DNA of 64,000 nt from Chloroflexota bacterium (GCA_016215025.1 JACRMI010000027.1:62001-126000); one strand, 5' to 3'; numbered from the stretch's first letter, positions 17,292 to 26,114 are shown. Notes: generated by a model not told the origin, from the sequence alone. Translations and numbers: made by a program.

Positions 17292-19969
17292 GCTGTTTTA
17301 TTCTCCTTGAGGGGCAAAGTTAACGTGATGATCGTTCCACCGCCTTGACGATTTTCGGCGCGAATTGTGCCGTGATGCGCTTCCATAATTCCTTTGCAAA
17401 TGGCCAACCCCAAGCCAGTTCCGATCACGCCGCCAGGACGCTGCACGCGATAGAACTTGTCGAACACGCGCGCCAAGTCTTCGGATGGAATGCCCACGCC
17501 GCGATCCGCCACGGCGATTTCTAATTGTGAATCGATCAGGCGCGCGCTAATCTCCATCGGCGAATCCACGCTCGAATACTTGATCGCGTTATCGAACAAA
17601 TTCACCAACACCTGAACCATCAATACAAAATCCATCGGCACGAGCGGGAGCGCATTTGGAATCTGCACATTCACCGTTCGATTTTTCAAAAGCGGACCCA
17701 ATTGATCCAGCGCCGAGCCGATCACATCTTGCACGTCGCAGGGTTCTTGCGTGACGTGAATCGCGCCCGCTTCGACGCGCGTCATGTCGAGCAAGTTGCC
17801 GACGAGATGGTTCAATCGTTCCGCTTCGCCTGCGGCCATATCGATCAAATTCTTGCGCGTGAGATTGTCTAGCTCCACATCGTCGTCTTGCAAACTCGTC
17901 AGCGCGCCCGTGATCGATACGAGCGGCGTACGCAGATCGTGCGAGATCGAATTGAGCAACGTCGTTTGCAGTTTTTCGGCGGCTTGGAGAAGTTGATTCT
18001 GCCGCGCTTGCTCTGTCAACTCGGCGCGTTCGATGGCGAGCGCGGCTTGGTTCGCAAACGATTCGAGCAGCCGGCGTTGGCGTTGGGTGAGATAAGAGGC
18101 GGGGTTGGCCGGTTTAACACCCAGGACGCCGATCACACCCCGCGATGTTTTGAGTGGCAGACAATGAATCGGCGCGGCAGGCAAGGTATCCGTGCCGCGG
18201 CCCGCCGGTTGATCGTGTTCATACGCCCACATCGCCACCGCAAATTGATTTTCGTCGAGCGCAAAGCTGGGTGTGAGTGCGCGCGGCTTGAGCGTTTCAC
18301 CTTCGGGCAACAAGATGGCAATGTCGCGGCTTAGCGTTTGGCTGAGGTGCGTGATCACCGCGCGCATAATATCTTCGATGCCGCTGGTGCCGGCGAGGTC
18401 GCGCGTAAATTCGTACAGCTCGGCCGTTTCCGATTCGCGCCGCTGTGCCGTATCGGCTTCTTCGCGCACGCGAACGGTTAGCGCACTGATGACCAAACCA
18501 ACGATGAGCAAGCCAACGAACGTGAGAATGTATTGCGTGTCGGCGACGCTGAACGTGAAGGACGGCGGCACGAAGAAAAAGTCGAGCGCGAGTACGCCTA
18601 GGATCGCTGTGACAATAGAGGGGCCGCGTCCCAGGTAGGTCGCCGATGCAACGACGGCAAGCAGGTATAACATCACCAGGTTGGTGGGATCGAGGATGCC
18701 ATGCGCAGGGAGACTGAAAATGGTTGCGGCGGCAACCAACACGAGCGCCCAAAGATAGCGACGCAACGGACGATGCGGTCGCCAATCGCGTTGTTCGATC
18801 ACGGTCGTGGATTCGCTTTCGCCGCTGATGACATAGACATCGATCTCGCCGCTGGACCGAATGATCTGATCGACCACCGAGCCGCGCACCAATTCGATCC
18901 AGCGCGCACGCACGGGCTTGCCTGCGATGATCTTGGTGATGTTGTGCGTGCGCGCAAATTTGACGATGGTTGCGACAACGTCGATGTTGGAAATCATCAT
19001 GGTCTTGCCACCCAACTGTTCGGCGAGATGCAGCATGTGTTCGATGCGACCGCGCTGTTTGTTTGGCAATTCGGAGTGACTCGGTGTTTCGACATAGAGG
19101 GCGAACCACTCGGCATCCAATTCATCTGCCAGGCGACGCGCCGTTCGAATCAAGCGTTCGCTGAGCGCGCCCGGACTGACGCAGACGAGCAGTCGTTCTT
19201 TGGCGGGCCAGGGTCCCACAATCGCGCGCGTTTCCATGTAGGCGCGCATCTGATCGTCCACACGGTCTGCCGTTCGGCGCATGGCGATCTCGCGCAGCGC
19301 GGTCAAATTGCCTTTGCGAAAGAATTGTTCGATCGCGCGGGCAGCTTGATCGGGAACATAGACCTTGCCTTCTTTTAAACGTTGCAATAATTCGTCGGGA
19401 GCCAGATCGATTAATTCGATTTCACTCGCTTCATCGATCAAACTATCGGGGATCGTTTCGCGAATCGTGACGCCGGTGATTTGCGCGACGACATCATTAA
19501 GACTTTCGAGGTGTTGAATGTTGAGCGTTGTGTATACGTCGATGCCATCGGCGAGCAGATCGAGAACATCCATATAACGCTTGGGATGACGCGAGCCAGG
19601 AACATTCGTATGCGCGAGTTCGTCGACCAGGGCAAGCTGGGGCTTGCGCGAGACGATTGCATCGACATCCATTTCGGTGAAGACTTGATTGCGATATTCG
19701 ATTTTTTGGCGAGGGATGATTTCCAATCCGGCGATGAGGGCTTCGGTTTCGGCGCGCTGATGTGTTTCAACGTAACCAATCACAACGTCGACGTGTTCTG
19801 CTTGCCGCGCGCGCGCCGATTCCAACATGGCGTAGGTCTTGCCAACGCCAGCCGCATAGCCCAGGAAAATCTTGAGTTTGCCGCGCGCGAGACGAGCTTC
19901 GTCGGCTTGCACACGCGCGAGCAATTCATCGGGATTGGGGCGAGGATGTTGTTCAGTCGCGTTTGCCAA
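17288..19969 (-). CDS. kdpD: Sensor histidine kinase KdpD
   Basis: About 893 aa. Order: KdpD N-terminal domain with Walker A GYAAGVGKTYAML and Walker B-like ALVDELAHTNVPGSRHPKR; a universal-stress-protein-like domain (about 250-370); four membrane helices (about 395-500); a GAF-like domain; HisKA with SISHDLRTPLVSI; and a HATPase with NLFDNAIKYS, DRGVGIP and GTGLGLAI. It senses potassium or ionic stress in studied species. Three starts are possible: GTG 20005, ATG 19990, and TTG 19969. I chose TTG 19969 since it alone has a well-placed GTAGGAG site and gives the normal family N-terminus. Confidence 0.9.
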   Translation of the reverse strand: MANATEQHPRPNPDELLARVQADEARLARGKLKIFLGYAAGVGKTYAMLESARARQAEHVDVVIGYVETHQRAETEALIAGLEIIPRQKIEYRNQVFTEMDVDAIVSRKPQLALVDELAHTNVPGSRHPKRYMDVLDLLADGIDVYTTLNIQHLESLNDVVAQITGVTIRETIPDSLIDEASEIELIDLAPDELLQRLKEGKVYVPDQAARAIEQFFRKGNLTALREIAMRRTADRVDDQMRAYMETRAIVGPWPAKERLLVCVSPGALSERLIRTARRLADELDAEWFALYVETPSHSELPNKQRGRIEHMLHLAEQLGGKTMMISNIDVVATIVKFARTHNITKIIAGKPVRARWIELVRGSVVDQIIRSSGEIDVYVISGESESTTVIEQRDWRPHRPLRRYLWALVLVAAATIFSLPAHGILDPTNLVMLYLLAVVASATYLGRGPSIVTAILGVLALDFFFVPPSFTFSVADTQYILTFVGLLIVGLVISALTVRVREEADTAQRRESETAELYEFTRDLAGTSGIEDIMRAVITHLSQTLSRDIAILLPEGETLKPRALTPSFALDENQFAVAMWAYEHDQPAGRGTDTLPAAPIHCLPLKTSRGVIGVLGVKPANPASYLTQRQRRLLESFANQAALAIERAELTEQARQNQLLQAAEKLQTTLLNSISHDLRTPLVSITGALTSLQDDDVELDNLTRKNLIDMAAGEAERLNHLVGNLLDMTRVEAGAIHVTQEPCDVQDVIGSALDQLGPLLKNRTVNVQIPNALPLVPMDFVLMVQVLVNLFDNAIKYSSVDSPMEISARLIDSQLEIAVADRGVGIPSEDLARVFDKFYRVQRPGGVIGTGLGLAICKGIMEAHHGTIRAENRQGGGTIITLTLPLKENKTA

Positions 19970-20007
19970 GGATGAATCTCCTACCTTCATCCCGCATTTT
20001 ATCACAG

Positions 20008-20328
20008 CTAGCGAATTGTTGCTTGTTTTGATTCGACGAGATCGTGGATTTCATCCTGCCAATCACGAGGAGTCAAGCGGGGCGGATATTCGTGAATGCG
20101 AAATTCTTCGGGATGAATATTGCGTAATTCCTCTTGCCACAACGCCGATGAGTTGATGTGTACCCACAAGATCATGGCGGTGAAAACAAAAATGACGATT
20201 CCGAAACTCACCAGTTCATTTGCCCAGGACGGTAATCCATCTTTGCCTTCAAAGACGAACACCCCGATCATGAGAACGACAAGCGCATAGAGTAAAAACC
20301 ATTTGGGTTTGGATTGTTGCTTTAACAC
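20008..20328 (-). CDS. Small two-helix membrane protein upstream of kdpDE
   Basis: A 106-aa protein with two hydrophobic segments (about residues 10-25 and 40-58) and an acidic, His/Pro-bearing cytosolic tail (NIHPEEFRIHEYPPRL). GTG 20328 follows a perfect AGGAGG. It ends just before the kdpD start region, so all three genes are probably one operon. No family is recognised; by position it might modulate KdpD. That role is inference only. Confidence 0.7.
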   Translation of the reverse strand: MLKQQSKPKWFLLYALVVLMIGVFVFEGKDGLPSWANELVSFGIVIFVFTAMILWVHINSSALWQEELRNIHPEEFRIHEYPPRLTPRDWQDEIHDLVESKQATIR

Positions 20329-20419
20329 CAGAACCTCCTACTTTGACTCTCCTACTATAAATGGAAAGGTATCAAGTCGCGGGCAAGAACAAGTCACGTG
20401 AAGTCAAGAAAGTGTCAAG

Positions 20420-20509
20420 ATGTCCAAGCGAAGCATCCGGAGTGGAGTCGTGAGCGTAGTCGAAGGAAGCGAAGCGGAGACACGTAGCGAGTCGAAGGAT
20501 GCTTTGACA
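20420..20509. repeat. Dispersed repeat upstream of hutU
   Basis: GTCCAAGCGAAGCATCC at the left and GGATGCTTTGACA at the right are inverted; between them is GTGAGCGTAGTCGAAGGAAGCGAAGC-type repeat sequence. The right end supplies the -35 of the hutU promoter. Confidence 0.6.
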
Positions 20510-20532
20510 CTCGAAATGGTGAGGGCTATAAT
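20504..20532 (+). promoter_or_regulatory. Strong sigma-70 promoter for hutU
   Basis: TTGACA (20504-20509), 17-base spacer, TATAAT (20527-20532): both hexamers match consensus. The -35 lies in the end of a dispersed repeat. The leader is only about 26 nt. Confidence 0.75.
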
Positions 20533-20564
20533 CAACACACAAACCGATTCATGGAGGCGACAAG

Positions 20565-22211
20565 ATGTCTGCTGCACGCACCGTCCGCGCCCCGCACGGC
20601 ACAGCGCTTACTTGCAAATCCTGGCTGACCGAAGCGCCTATGCGCATGTTGATGAACAATCTCGATCCCGACGTGGCGGAGAAACCCGACGAACTCATCA
20701 TCTACGGCGGGCGCGGCAAAGCTGCACGCAACTGGGATTGTTTCGATGCGATTGTGAAATCGCTGCGCGAGCTTGAAAGCGATGAGACGCTGCTCGTGCA
20801 ATCGGGCAAGCCCGTCGGCGTTTTCAAATCGCATCCGGATGCGCCGCGCGTCTTGATCGCCAATTCGAATATCGTTCCTGCTTGGGCGACCCAGGAAAAT
20901 TTCGACAAGTGGGAGCGCGAAGGTCTGATCATGTATGGTCAGATGACGGCGGGCAGTTGGATTTACATCGGCACGCAAGGAATTTTGCAGGGGACATTTG
21001 AGACATTGGCGAGTCTCACTGCACAGCAAGGTTGGAAATCGCTCAAAGGCAAAATTGTTTTGACAGCTGGACTCGGCGGCATGGGCGGCGCGCAACCTCT
21101 AGCCGTGACGATGAACGAAGGCATCGCGCTCGTCGTAGAGGTTGATCCCGCGCGTGCCAAGCGTCGATTGGAGACGCGTTATCTCGACGAGCTAACCGAT
21201 AATCTCGAAGATGCGATGACGCGCGTAGAGGATGCGCGAATAAAAGGCGAAGCGAAATCGGTTGGATTGATTGGCAATGCGGCGGACGTTTTGCCAGAGT
21301 TAGCCCTGCGCGGCGTCATCCCCGATGTGGTCACCGATCAAACACCCGCCCACGATCCGCTCTCCTACGTTCCCGAAATGCCGCTGGAAGAAGCAAACGA
21401 ATTACGTCGGAGGAACTCGGAGGAATATCAGGGACTCTCAATGGCGGCGATGGCGAAGCATGTTCAAGCAATGCTCGATATGCAAAAGCGCGGTGCAATC
21501 GTTTTCGATTACGGAAACAATTTGCGTCAACGTGCGTTCGATGCAGGCGTCAAGAATGCGTTCGATTATCCTGGGTTTGTGCCTGCGTACATTCGTCCGC
21601 TATTTTGCGAAGGCAAGGGACCCTTTCGCTGGGTGGCGCTTTCGGGCGATCCGAATGATATTTATCGGACCGATGAAGCGATTCTGGAACTCTTCCCTGA
21701 AAATAAAAATCTCGAACGCTGGATTCACATGGCGCAAAAGCGCGTGGCGTTTCAAGGGTTGCCCGCGCGCATTTGCTGGCTCGGTTACGGTGAGCGTGCG
21801 CGCGCGGGATTGCGTTTCAACGAACTCGTCGCGCGCGGAGAAATCTCTGCGCCCATCGTCATCGGGCGCGATCATCTCGACGCCGGTTCCGTCGCATCGC
21901 CGCGCCGCGAGACGGAAGGCATGCGTGATGGGTCGGATGCGATTGCGGATTGGCCCCTGTTGAATGCGCTCATCAACGCGGTCAATGGCGCGACCTGGGT
22001 TTCGATTCATCATGGCGGCGGGGTCGGCATTGGCTATTCTATTCACGCCGGACAAGTGATCGTCGCCGATGGTACGCCGGAGGCGGCGCGGCGCTTGGAA
22101 CGCGTGCTGACGAGTGATCCGGGGATGGGCGTCATCCGACATGTCGATGCGGGATACCCGCAAGCGATAGAATTCGCCGCAAAGAATCAGCTCAAAATTC
22201 CGATGAGGTAA
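20565..22211 (+). CDS. hutU: Urocanate hydratase (urocanase)
   Basis: Second step of histidine degradation: urocanate plus water to imidazolonepropionate, using NAD as an electrophile. 548 aa, near the usual ~555. Recognisable segments are [11 protein letters not shown] and [12 protein letters not shown] at the N-terminus, the NAD loop [27 protein letters not shown], and the C-terminal [23 protein letters not shown] 20565 follows ATGGAGGCGACAAG. No hutH, hutI or hutG lies nearby, so histidine-pathway genes must be elsewhere or absent. Confidence 0.95.
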   Translation: MSAARTVRAPHGTALTCKSWLTEAPMRMLMNNLDPDVAEKPDELIIYGGRGKAARNWDCFDAIVKSLRELESDETLLVQSGKPVGVFKSHPDAPRVLIANSNIVPAWATQENFDKWEREGLIMYGQMTAGSWIYIGTQGILQGTFETLASLTAQQGWKSLKGKIVLTAGLGGMGGAQPLAVTMNEGIALVVEVDPARAKRRLETRYLDELTDNLEDAMTRVEDARIKGEAKSVGLIGNAADVLPELALRGVIPDVVTDQTPAHDPLSYVPEMPLEEANELRRRNSEEYQGLSMAAMAKHVQAMLDMQKRGAIVFDYGNNLRQRAFDAGVKNAFDYPGFVPAYIRPLFCEGKGPFRWVALSGDPNDIYRTDEAILELFPENKNLERWIHMAQKRVAFQGLPARICWLGYGERARAGLRFNELVARGEISAPIVIGRDHLDAGSVASPRRETEGMRDGSDAIADWPLLNALINAVNGATWVSIHHGGGVGIGYSIHAGQVIVADGTPEAARRLERVLTSDPGMGVIRHVDAGYPQAIEFAAKNQLKIPMR

Positions 22212-22384
22212 TAATTTTTATTTTTCACTGATGAAAATTTCCTCGTCGGTCTTTATTTTCACGAGTCATAAGGGAGTCTCTCTCAATCAAATCTCCGTTA
22301 CAAATGGGTGTTGATAAGGATTCATGATAAAATGTTCAGGTCAAATGCGCGACAAAATATAGAATCTGAATTTAGGAGACTCTA

Positions 22385-23083
22385 ATGAGCCAAGTCCCAG
22401 CACCTCGTGACACTAAACCATCTGCTTCCGACATGGTACTTACACTCAACCAGATTCGAGGAATTTTTGCGTCCTGTGTTATTCTCGATTCGGGACGCGA
22501 TGTTAGCGAAATTCACATCGTCGCATCGACGAGCCGCAAGCCGAAACAGGTCGTCCGCGATGTAGAGACGATCCTCTTTGTCAAGCACGGTACCAAAATC
22601 GATTATCGAAAAATCAGCATGGTGCAGATCGACGATGAACAATCGTTGCGCATTCCGGTCGCGCGGCCGGAGATCCAGCAAGTGACCGAGAAGGTCATGG
22701 GCAACAAGAAACGCATTCAGGTCGAAATTCGCGGTGGTGGACGACGAGTGGTGGGCGAAGCGATTGAAAGGATTGATGCGCCGGAGCCTTTTCGCACCGC
22801 GGCGCTAGCGACGATTGATGCGATTGGCAAGCTCATCGGGCAGTCGCTCGATTTTCAACTAGAGGATGCTCAGTTATTTGGAATGGGAACACGGCAAATT
22901 GTTGTGGTGATCGTCAATAGTTTCGTGCAAGATCGCGAAGAAGTATTCAGCGGTTCTAGTTTTGTCGGAGCGCATCCAATTGAATCGGCGGCACGTGCTA
23001 CGCTGGATGCGCTCAATCGACGGATTCACAATATTGCCTTGCAGGCTCCGCGACAGGAGGATATGGACGAGCCGTCAATCTAG
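22385..23083 (+). CDS. Conserved protein of unknown function beside the HD-GYP locus
   Basis: A 232-aa soluble protein with two similar-looking halves. The N-terminal half has the block SEIHIVASTSRKPKQVVRDV followed by the I-D-Y-R-K-I-S pattern; the second half (about 110-220) has RIQVEIRGGGRRVVGEA, ATIDAIGKLIG, VVVIVNSF and AARATLDALNRRI, which reads as an alpha/beta domain with alternating strand and helix. I have seen similar blocks in uncharacterised Gram-positive proteins, but do not know a function. ATG 22385 follows TTTAGGAGACTCT. A strong terminator closes the unit, so it is transcribed separately from the next genes. Confidence 0.75.
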   Translation: MSQVPAPRDTKPSASDMVLTLNQIRGIFASCVILDSGRDVSEIHIVASTSRKPKQVVRDVETILFVKHGTKIDYRKISMVQIDDEQSLRIPVARPEIQQVTEKVMGNKKRIQVEIRGGGRRVVGEAIERIDAPEPFRTAALATIDAIGKLIGQSLDFQLEDAQLFGMGTRQIVVVIVNSFVQDREEVFSGSSFVGAHPIESAARATLDALNRRIHNIALQAPRQEDMDEPSI

Positions 23084-23184
23084 GGAAACCGTGATCCGAA
23101 TGTATCAAATATCGTTCCAAACGACTCTTTTAAATAGACTCACGAATTATGAGCGGATACGCCACTTCCGCTCTTCTCTGAGGC

Positions 23185-23216
23185 AGGGCAGACATCAATG
23201 TCTGCCCTATTTTTTT
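23185..23216 (+). terminator. Rho-independent terminator
   Basis: Perfect 11-bp arms AGGGCAGACAT / ATGTCTGCCCT around CA, followed by ATTTTTTT. It isolates the 232-aa gene from the downstream RNA/HD-GYP unit. Confidence 0.9.
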
Positions 23217-23250
23217 GACCAATTCGTTCCAAAAATCTGATGGTTTCGCC

Positions 23251-23279
23251 TTGATTTCTCGATAATACTATGTTAGAAT
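23251..23279 (+). promoter_or_regulatory. Promoter of the structured RNA / HD-GYP unit
   Basis: TTGATT (23251-23256), 17-base spacer, TAGAAT (23274-23279). The expected first transcribed base is about 23286, which is one base before the 5' arm of the long stem at 23287. Confidence 0.65.
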
Positions 23280-23286
23280 GCTTGCA

Positions 23287-23500
23287 GCCGGCGAATCTGC
23301 AGGAGATGAAGCGAAGCGAAGGGGAACACCGATTGCTTTCGGCAATCAATTCCTCAGAGAAGGGAAGTGAGTCTCTAGTGAAGTGGCGCATCGCGCAGGC
23401 ACTGCTTAGTTTGGCAGCTCTCGCGAGTACGATTTTAGCCATCGCGGCTGACATGAAATGGGACTGAACTAGGACTAATTATCTCCGCAGATTCGCCGGC
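23287..23500 (+). ncRNA. Candidate structured RNA of ~214 nt closed by a 20-bp stem
   Basis: GCCGGCGAATCTGC (23287-23300) plus GGAGAT (23302-23307) pair perfectly with ATCTCC (23481-23486) plus GCAGATTCGCCGGC (23487-23500), leaving a single bulged A. Inside are smaller hairpins: GATTGC-TTTCG-GCAATC at 23330-23347, and AGAGA/TCTCT around GAAGGGAAGTGA at 23356-23377. The RNA begins at the predicted transcription start. It could be a free RNA, a riboswitch-like leader of the HD-GYP operon, or a leader that controls the small ORF inside it. I cannot match it to a known class; the GGGGAAC segment only loosely recalls c-di-AMP aptamers. Confidence 0.5.
23378..23467 (+). CDS. Hydrophobic 29-aa peptide ORF inside the structured RNA
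   Basis: GTG-started frame beginning MKWRIAQALL, with a single hydrophobic helix over about residues 7-23, and ending ADMKWD. A possible ribosome site GAAGGGAAGTGA lies 10 or so bases upstream and falls in a small AGAGA/TCTCT hairpin, so translation could be gated by RNA folding. In-frame ATGs upstream (23270, 23306) would give longer forms but without a good ribosome site; the 23270 one lies in the promoter. It may be a membrane peptide, a leader or signal peptide, or a chance ORF. Confidence 0.4.
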   Translation: MKWRIAQALLSLAALASTILAIAADMKWD

Positions 23501-23578
23501 AGTGTCCCCAATGCTCAATTTTCATATCAGATTTGCTCGAACCGAAGTTATCGTGCGGAATAACGTTAGATATCCCAA

Positions 23579-24886
23579 ATGAGTAAACTCCCCTGGAAAG
23601 CGCGTACTTATATCTTCCTGCTTACCGCGCTTATGGCAAGCGCGGTTTTCATTTCTATACTACTTATTGGATCTAATTTCACCCTTTGGATTGTCTCCCT
23701 TGGCGCCGCTGGAGTTATTGCAGCCCTTGATCATTTTAGTGTCCGCCAATTTGGTGTCCAAATCGAAGTATCGGTCTCGAATGCGATCAAATTCGCAACC
23801 GTTCTTCTTTTTCCAACTCCGGTTGTCGTGATTAGTATTTTTGGCGGGACTGTCCTCGGAGAGGTTTTTCTTCATCGCGCTTGGTTCAAAAAAATATTTA
23901 ATGTTTCGGCGATGACGCTTACATGGGTAATCACTGGATGGGTTTATTCCTCGTTAAGCACTCCGTCTGGAGATTACTTTGGTTCATTCATCAATGTCTT
24001 CGCTTTGATCATGTCAAGTTTGACTGCGTATGTGATCAATACTTCTCTCGTCTGTCTAGTGATTAGCTTCGCCGCACGACTTCCATTTCTCTATGTCTTG
24101 AAACAAAACTCAAAGGTTTCAGCATGGCATGAAGCAAGTTTGTTCACGCTGGGACTCTTTCTTGCCGTACTCTGGCGCTTTAATCCACTGAGTGTTGCCC
24201 TTGCTGCGTTACCTTTGCTGGTTGTGCGCAATTCATATCAGACTGCCAACTATCTGCGCAATCAGACTCAAGATGCTCTGCGCGCGCTTGTCCGCGTAGT
24301 CGATGAGCGCGATCATCATACGCTGAATCATTCCGAACTGGTATCCCAATATTCGCGCATGGTTGCAGAAAATCTTGATTTGCCTCAGGAGGACATTGAG
24401 ACGATTGCTTCTGCCGCACTGCTGCACGATCTGGGTAAAGTCGGAATGGCGGATGATATTTTGTTCGGCACGAAAGGACTTACCCTAGAGCAACGCAAAA
24501 GCGCAGAGGATCACGCTCAAGTCGGTGCGATGCTCTTGTCCAAATTTCCCTTATTCGATAGAGGATCGATTTTGGTCCGCCATCACCATGAACACTTTGA
24601 CGGTAATGGTTATCCTGATGGTTTGCAAGGTGAACTCATTCCGTTGGGGTCACGGATTATTTCTGTCGCCGATGCATACCAAGCAATGACGGAGAACCGT
24701 ACCTATCGCCCTGCGCTTACGCCGGAACAAGCCATAGCAAGATTGAAAGAAGCCAGCGGCGCTCAATTCGATCCCCAGATCGTGGAAACTTTTATTCAAG
24801 CATTGGCAAGAACCTCGACCGACCCAACTCCGCTAGCAACACCTGCGTCTTCATCGACTTCACTTGCCGAGAGCCAATCCACATGA
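23579..24886 (+). CDS. Membrane-anchored HD-GYP phosphodiesterase
   Basis: A 435-aa protein. Residues 1-225 hold about six to seven hydrophobic helices forming an integral-membrane sensory module of no family I can name. Residues ~235-415 are an HD-GYP domain with ALLHDLGKVG (HD dyad) and HHHEHFDGNGYPDGLQGE (GYP loop), followed by the conserved VADAYQAMTENRTYRPAL. Such domains hydrolyse cyclic di-GMP or related dinucleotides. The start ATG 23579 has a poor ribosome site, which fits regulation through the long structured leader. Its stop overlaps the next gene by four bases. Confidence 0.85.
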   Translation: MSKLPWKARTYIFLLTALMASAVFISILLIGSNFTLWIVSLGAAGVIAALDHFSVRQFGVQIEVSVSNAIKFATVLLFPTPVVVISIFGGTVLGEVFLHRAWFKKIFNVSAMTLTWVITGWVYSSLSTPSGDYFGSFINVFALIMSSLTAYVINTSLVCLVISFAARLPFLYVLKQNSKVSAWHEASLFTLGLFLAVLWRFNPLSVALAALPLLVVRNSYQTANYLRNQTQDALRALVRVVDERDHHTLNHSELVSQYSRMVAENLDLPQEDIETIASAALLHDLGKVGMADDILFGTKGLTLEQRKSAEDHAQVGAMLLSKFPLFDRGSILVRHHHEHFDGNGYPDGLQGELIPLGSRIISVADAYQAMTENRTYRPALTPEQAIARLKEASGAQFDPQIVETFIQALARTSTDPTPLATPASSSTSLAESQST

Positions 24887-25443
24887 TTATTCTATTCGCT
24901 GTTGTCGTCTCGTTCATCGTTGCATTACTGCGCGGCGGTCAGTTAACGCGCTTGGCGGATCTAAACTTCCGTTGGCGCGGCGTCATCATTTTCGGTTTTC
25001 TGCTACAGGTTTTGATTTTTTCGGGTTACTGGCAAGCGCAACTCGAAACTAAATCACTTACACCTTACATCTATGTTGCCTCAATGCTCATCTTGGTCGT
25101 CGCGCTGGCGAAAAACCTTTCTATTCCGGGTATGCCGCTGCTCATGGCTGGATTATGCTTGAATTCAATTGCGATTATTTCTAATGGTGGATACATGCCT
25201 GCATCACCGGAAGCGTTAGCACTCGCAGGAAAATCCTTTACGCTGCCGGGACAAGTCAACAACAATTCAATGGTCATGGGCCCCAGTACACAACTGTTTT
25301 TTCTCTGCGATATTTTCGCCATCCCCAAAGGATTCATCTTTCCGAATGTTTTTAGCATCGGCGATGTGTTGATTGGATTGGGCGGAGTTTATCTGATTCA
25401 GAAAGTGCTGGTTGTTGCGCCCAAGCAGCAGACTGCCCAATAA
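24883..25443 (+). CDS. DUF5317-family membrane protein
   Basis: A 186-aa protein with four to five hydrophobic helices. The family pattern is clear: an N-terminal LLRGGQLTRLADLNFRW loop, a helix FGFLLQVLIFSGYW, a GMPLLMAGLCLNSIAIISNGGYMP segment and the C-terminal loop FIFPNVFSIGDVLIGLGGV. Function is unknown. It is translationally coupled to the HD-GYP gene (ATGA overlap), which suggests the two membrane proteins work together. The terminator at 25469 ends the operon. Confidence 0.82.
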   Translation: MIILFAVVVSFIVALLRGGQLTRLADLNFRWRGVIIFGFLLQVLIFSGYWQAQLETKSLTPYIYVASMLILVVALAKNLSIPGMPLLMAGLCLNSIAIISNGGYMPASPEALALAGKSFTLPGQVNNNSMVMGPSTQLFFLCDIFAIPKGFIFPNVFSIGDVLIGLGGVYLIQKVLVVAPKQQTAQ

Positions 25444-25468
25444 GCTAGCTTCTGTGTCGAGAAATAAA

Positions 25469-25503
25469 AAACTGGCGAGGATTCATTCCTCGCCAGTTTG
25501 TTT
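25469..25503. terminator. Bidirectional terminator between DUF5317 gene and mscL
   Basis: AAACTGGCGAGGA and TCCTCGCCAGTTT are perfect inverted arms with A and T runs on either side. Serves both convergent genes. Confidence 0.9.
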
Positions 25504-25508
25504 TCAGA

Positions 25509-25895
25509 CTAGAGTTGTGATGTGCAGTTGGGGCAGCGTTTCGCCTTAATCGGAATGGATGAAGCGCAATAGGGGCATTCTTTGTTCGTCGGCGCAGCGG
25601 CAGGTGCGGGTTTTTGCAGCGAATTCACTACTTTCACAAGCAAGAAGACGACGAAAGCAATGATGACAAAGTCAACGATGTTTTGGATAAACGCACCGTA
25701 CTGGACTTGAGCTTTACCCACCGTGATGGCTAATCCGGTGAAATCGAGACCGCCCAAGACCAAACCGATCAAAGGCATCAAGATGTCGTCGACGAGCGAC
25801 GAGATGATCTTGCCGAACGCAGCGCCGATGATGACGGCAACCGCCAGATCAAGTACATTTCCGCGCATGATGAATTTTTTAAATTCCTCGAGCAT
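25509..25895 (-). CDS. mscL: Large-conductance mechanosensitive channel with C-terminal zinc ribbon
   Basis: Emergency osmolyte-release channel. 128 aa. N-terminal amphipathic helix [21 protein letters not shown], pore helix with [18 protein letters not shown], second helix [17 protein letters not shown]. After a short AP-rich linker the usual cytosolic helix bundle is replaced by a zinc-ribbon-like tail with two Cys pairs: CPYC and CPNC. Start ATG 25895 has GGAGGATGCATC upstream. Confidence 0.93.
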   Translation of the reverse strand: MLEEFKKFIMRGNVLDLAVAVIIGAAFGKIISSLVDDILMPLIGLVLGGLDFTGLAITVGKAQVQYGAFIQNIVDFVIIAFVVFLLVKVVNSLQKPAPAAAPTNKECPYCASSIPIKAKRCPNCTSQL

Positions 25896-25951
25896 GATGC
25901 ATCCTCCTCGTTGATGATGATTGTCGGCGATTAAACTCGTGCCGCATCTAA

Positions 25952-25980
25952 ACTATACCATAATAAAATTCTAACGTCAA
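25952..25980 (-). promoter_or_regulatory. Promoter of mscL
   Basis: Minus strand: TTGACG (25980-25975), 17-base spacer, TATAGT (25957-25952), about 57 bases before the mscL ATG. Confidence 0.7.
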
Positions 25981-25985
25981 CGGAC

Positions 25986-26013
25986 TTGACAAGAAAAACT
26001 GAATGTCTATAAT
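25986..26013 (+). promoter_or_regulatory. Promoter of the ABC transporter operon
   Basis: TTGACA (25986-25991), 16-base spacer, TATAAT (26008-26013); back-to-back with the mscL promoter. A leader of about 95 nt precedes the substrate-binding protein gene. Confidence 0.72.
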
Positions 26014-26114
26014 TCCCATCATCTTAGTAGGATAAATGCGTCTTGCTTTTTGTGTCTTTATCTGGCGCCGATAATAGACATGAGAATAAAAACCAAACTC
26101 AAGGAGATTTCATT

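Noticed and set aside
20420..20776. 118-aa plus-strand ORF before and into hutU
   Set aside because: Its first half is a dispersed repeat and the second half is hutU in the wrong frame.
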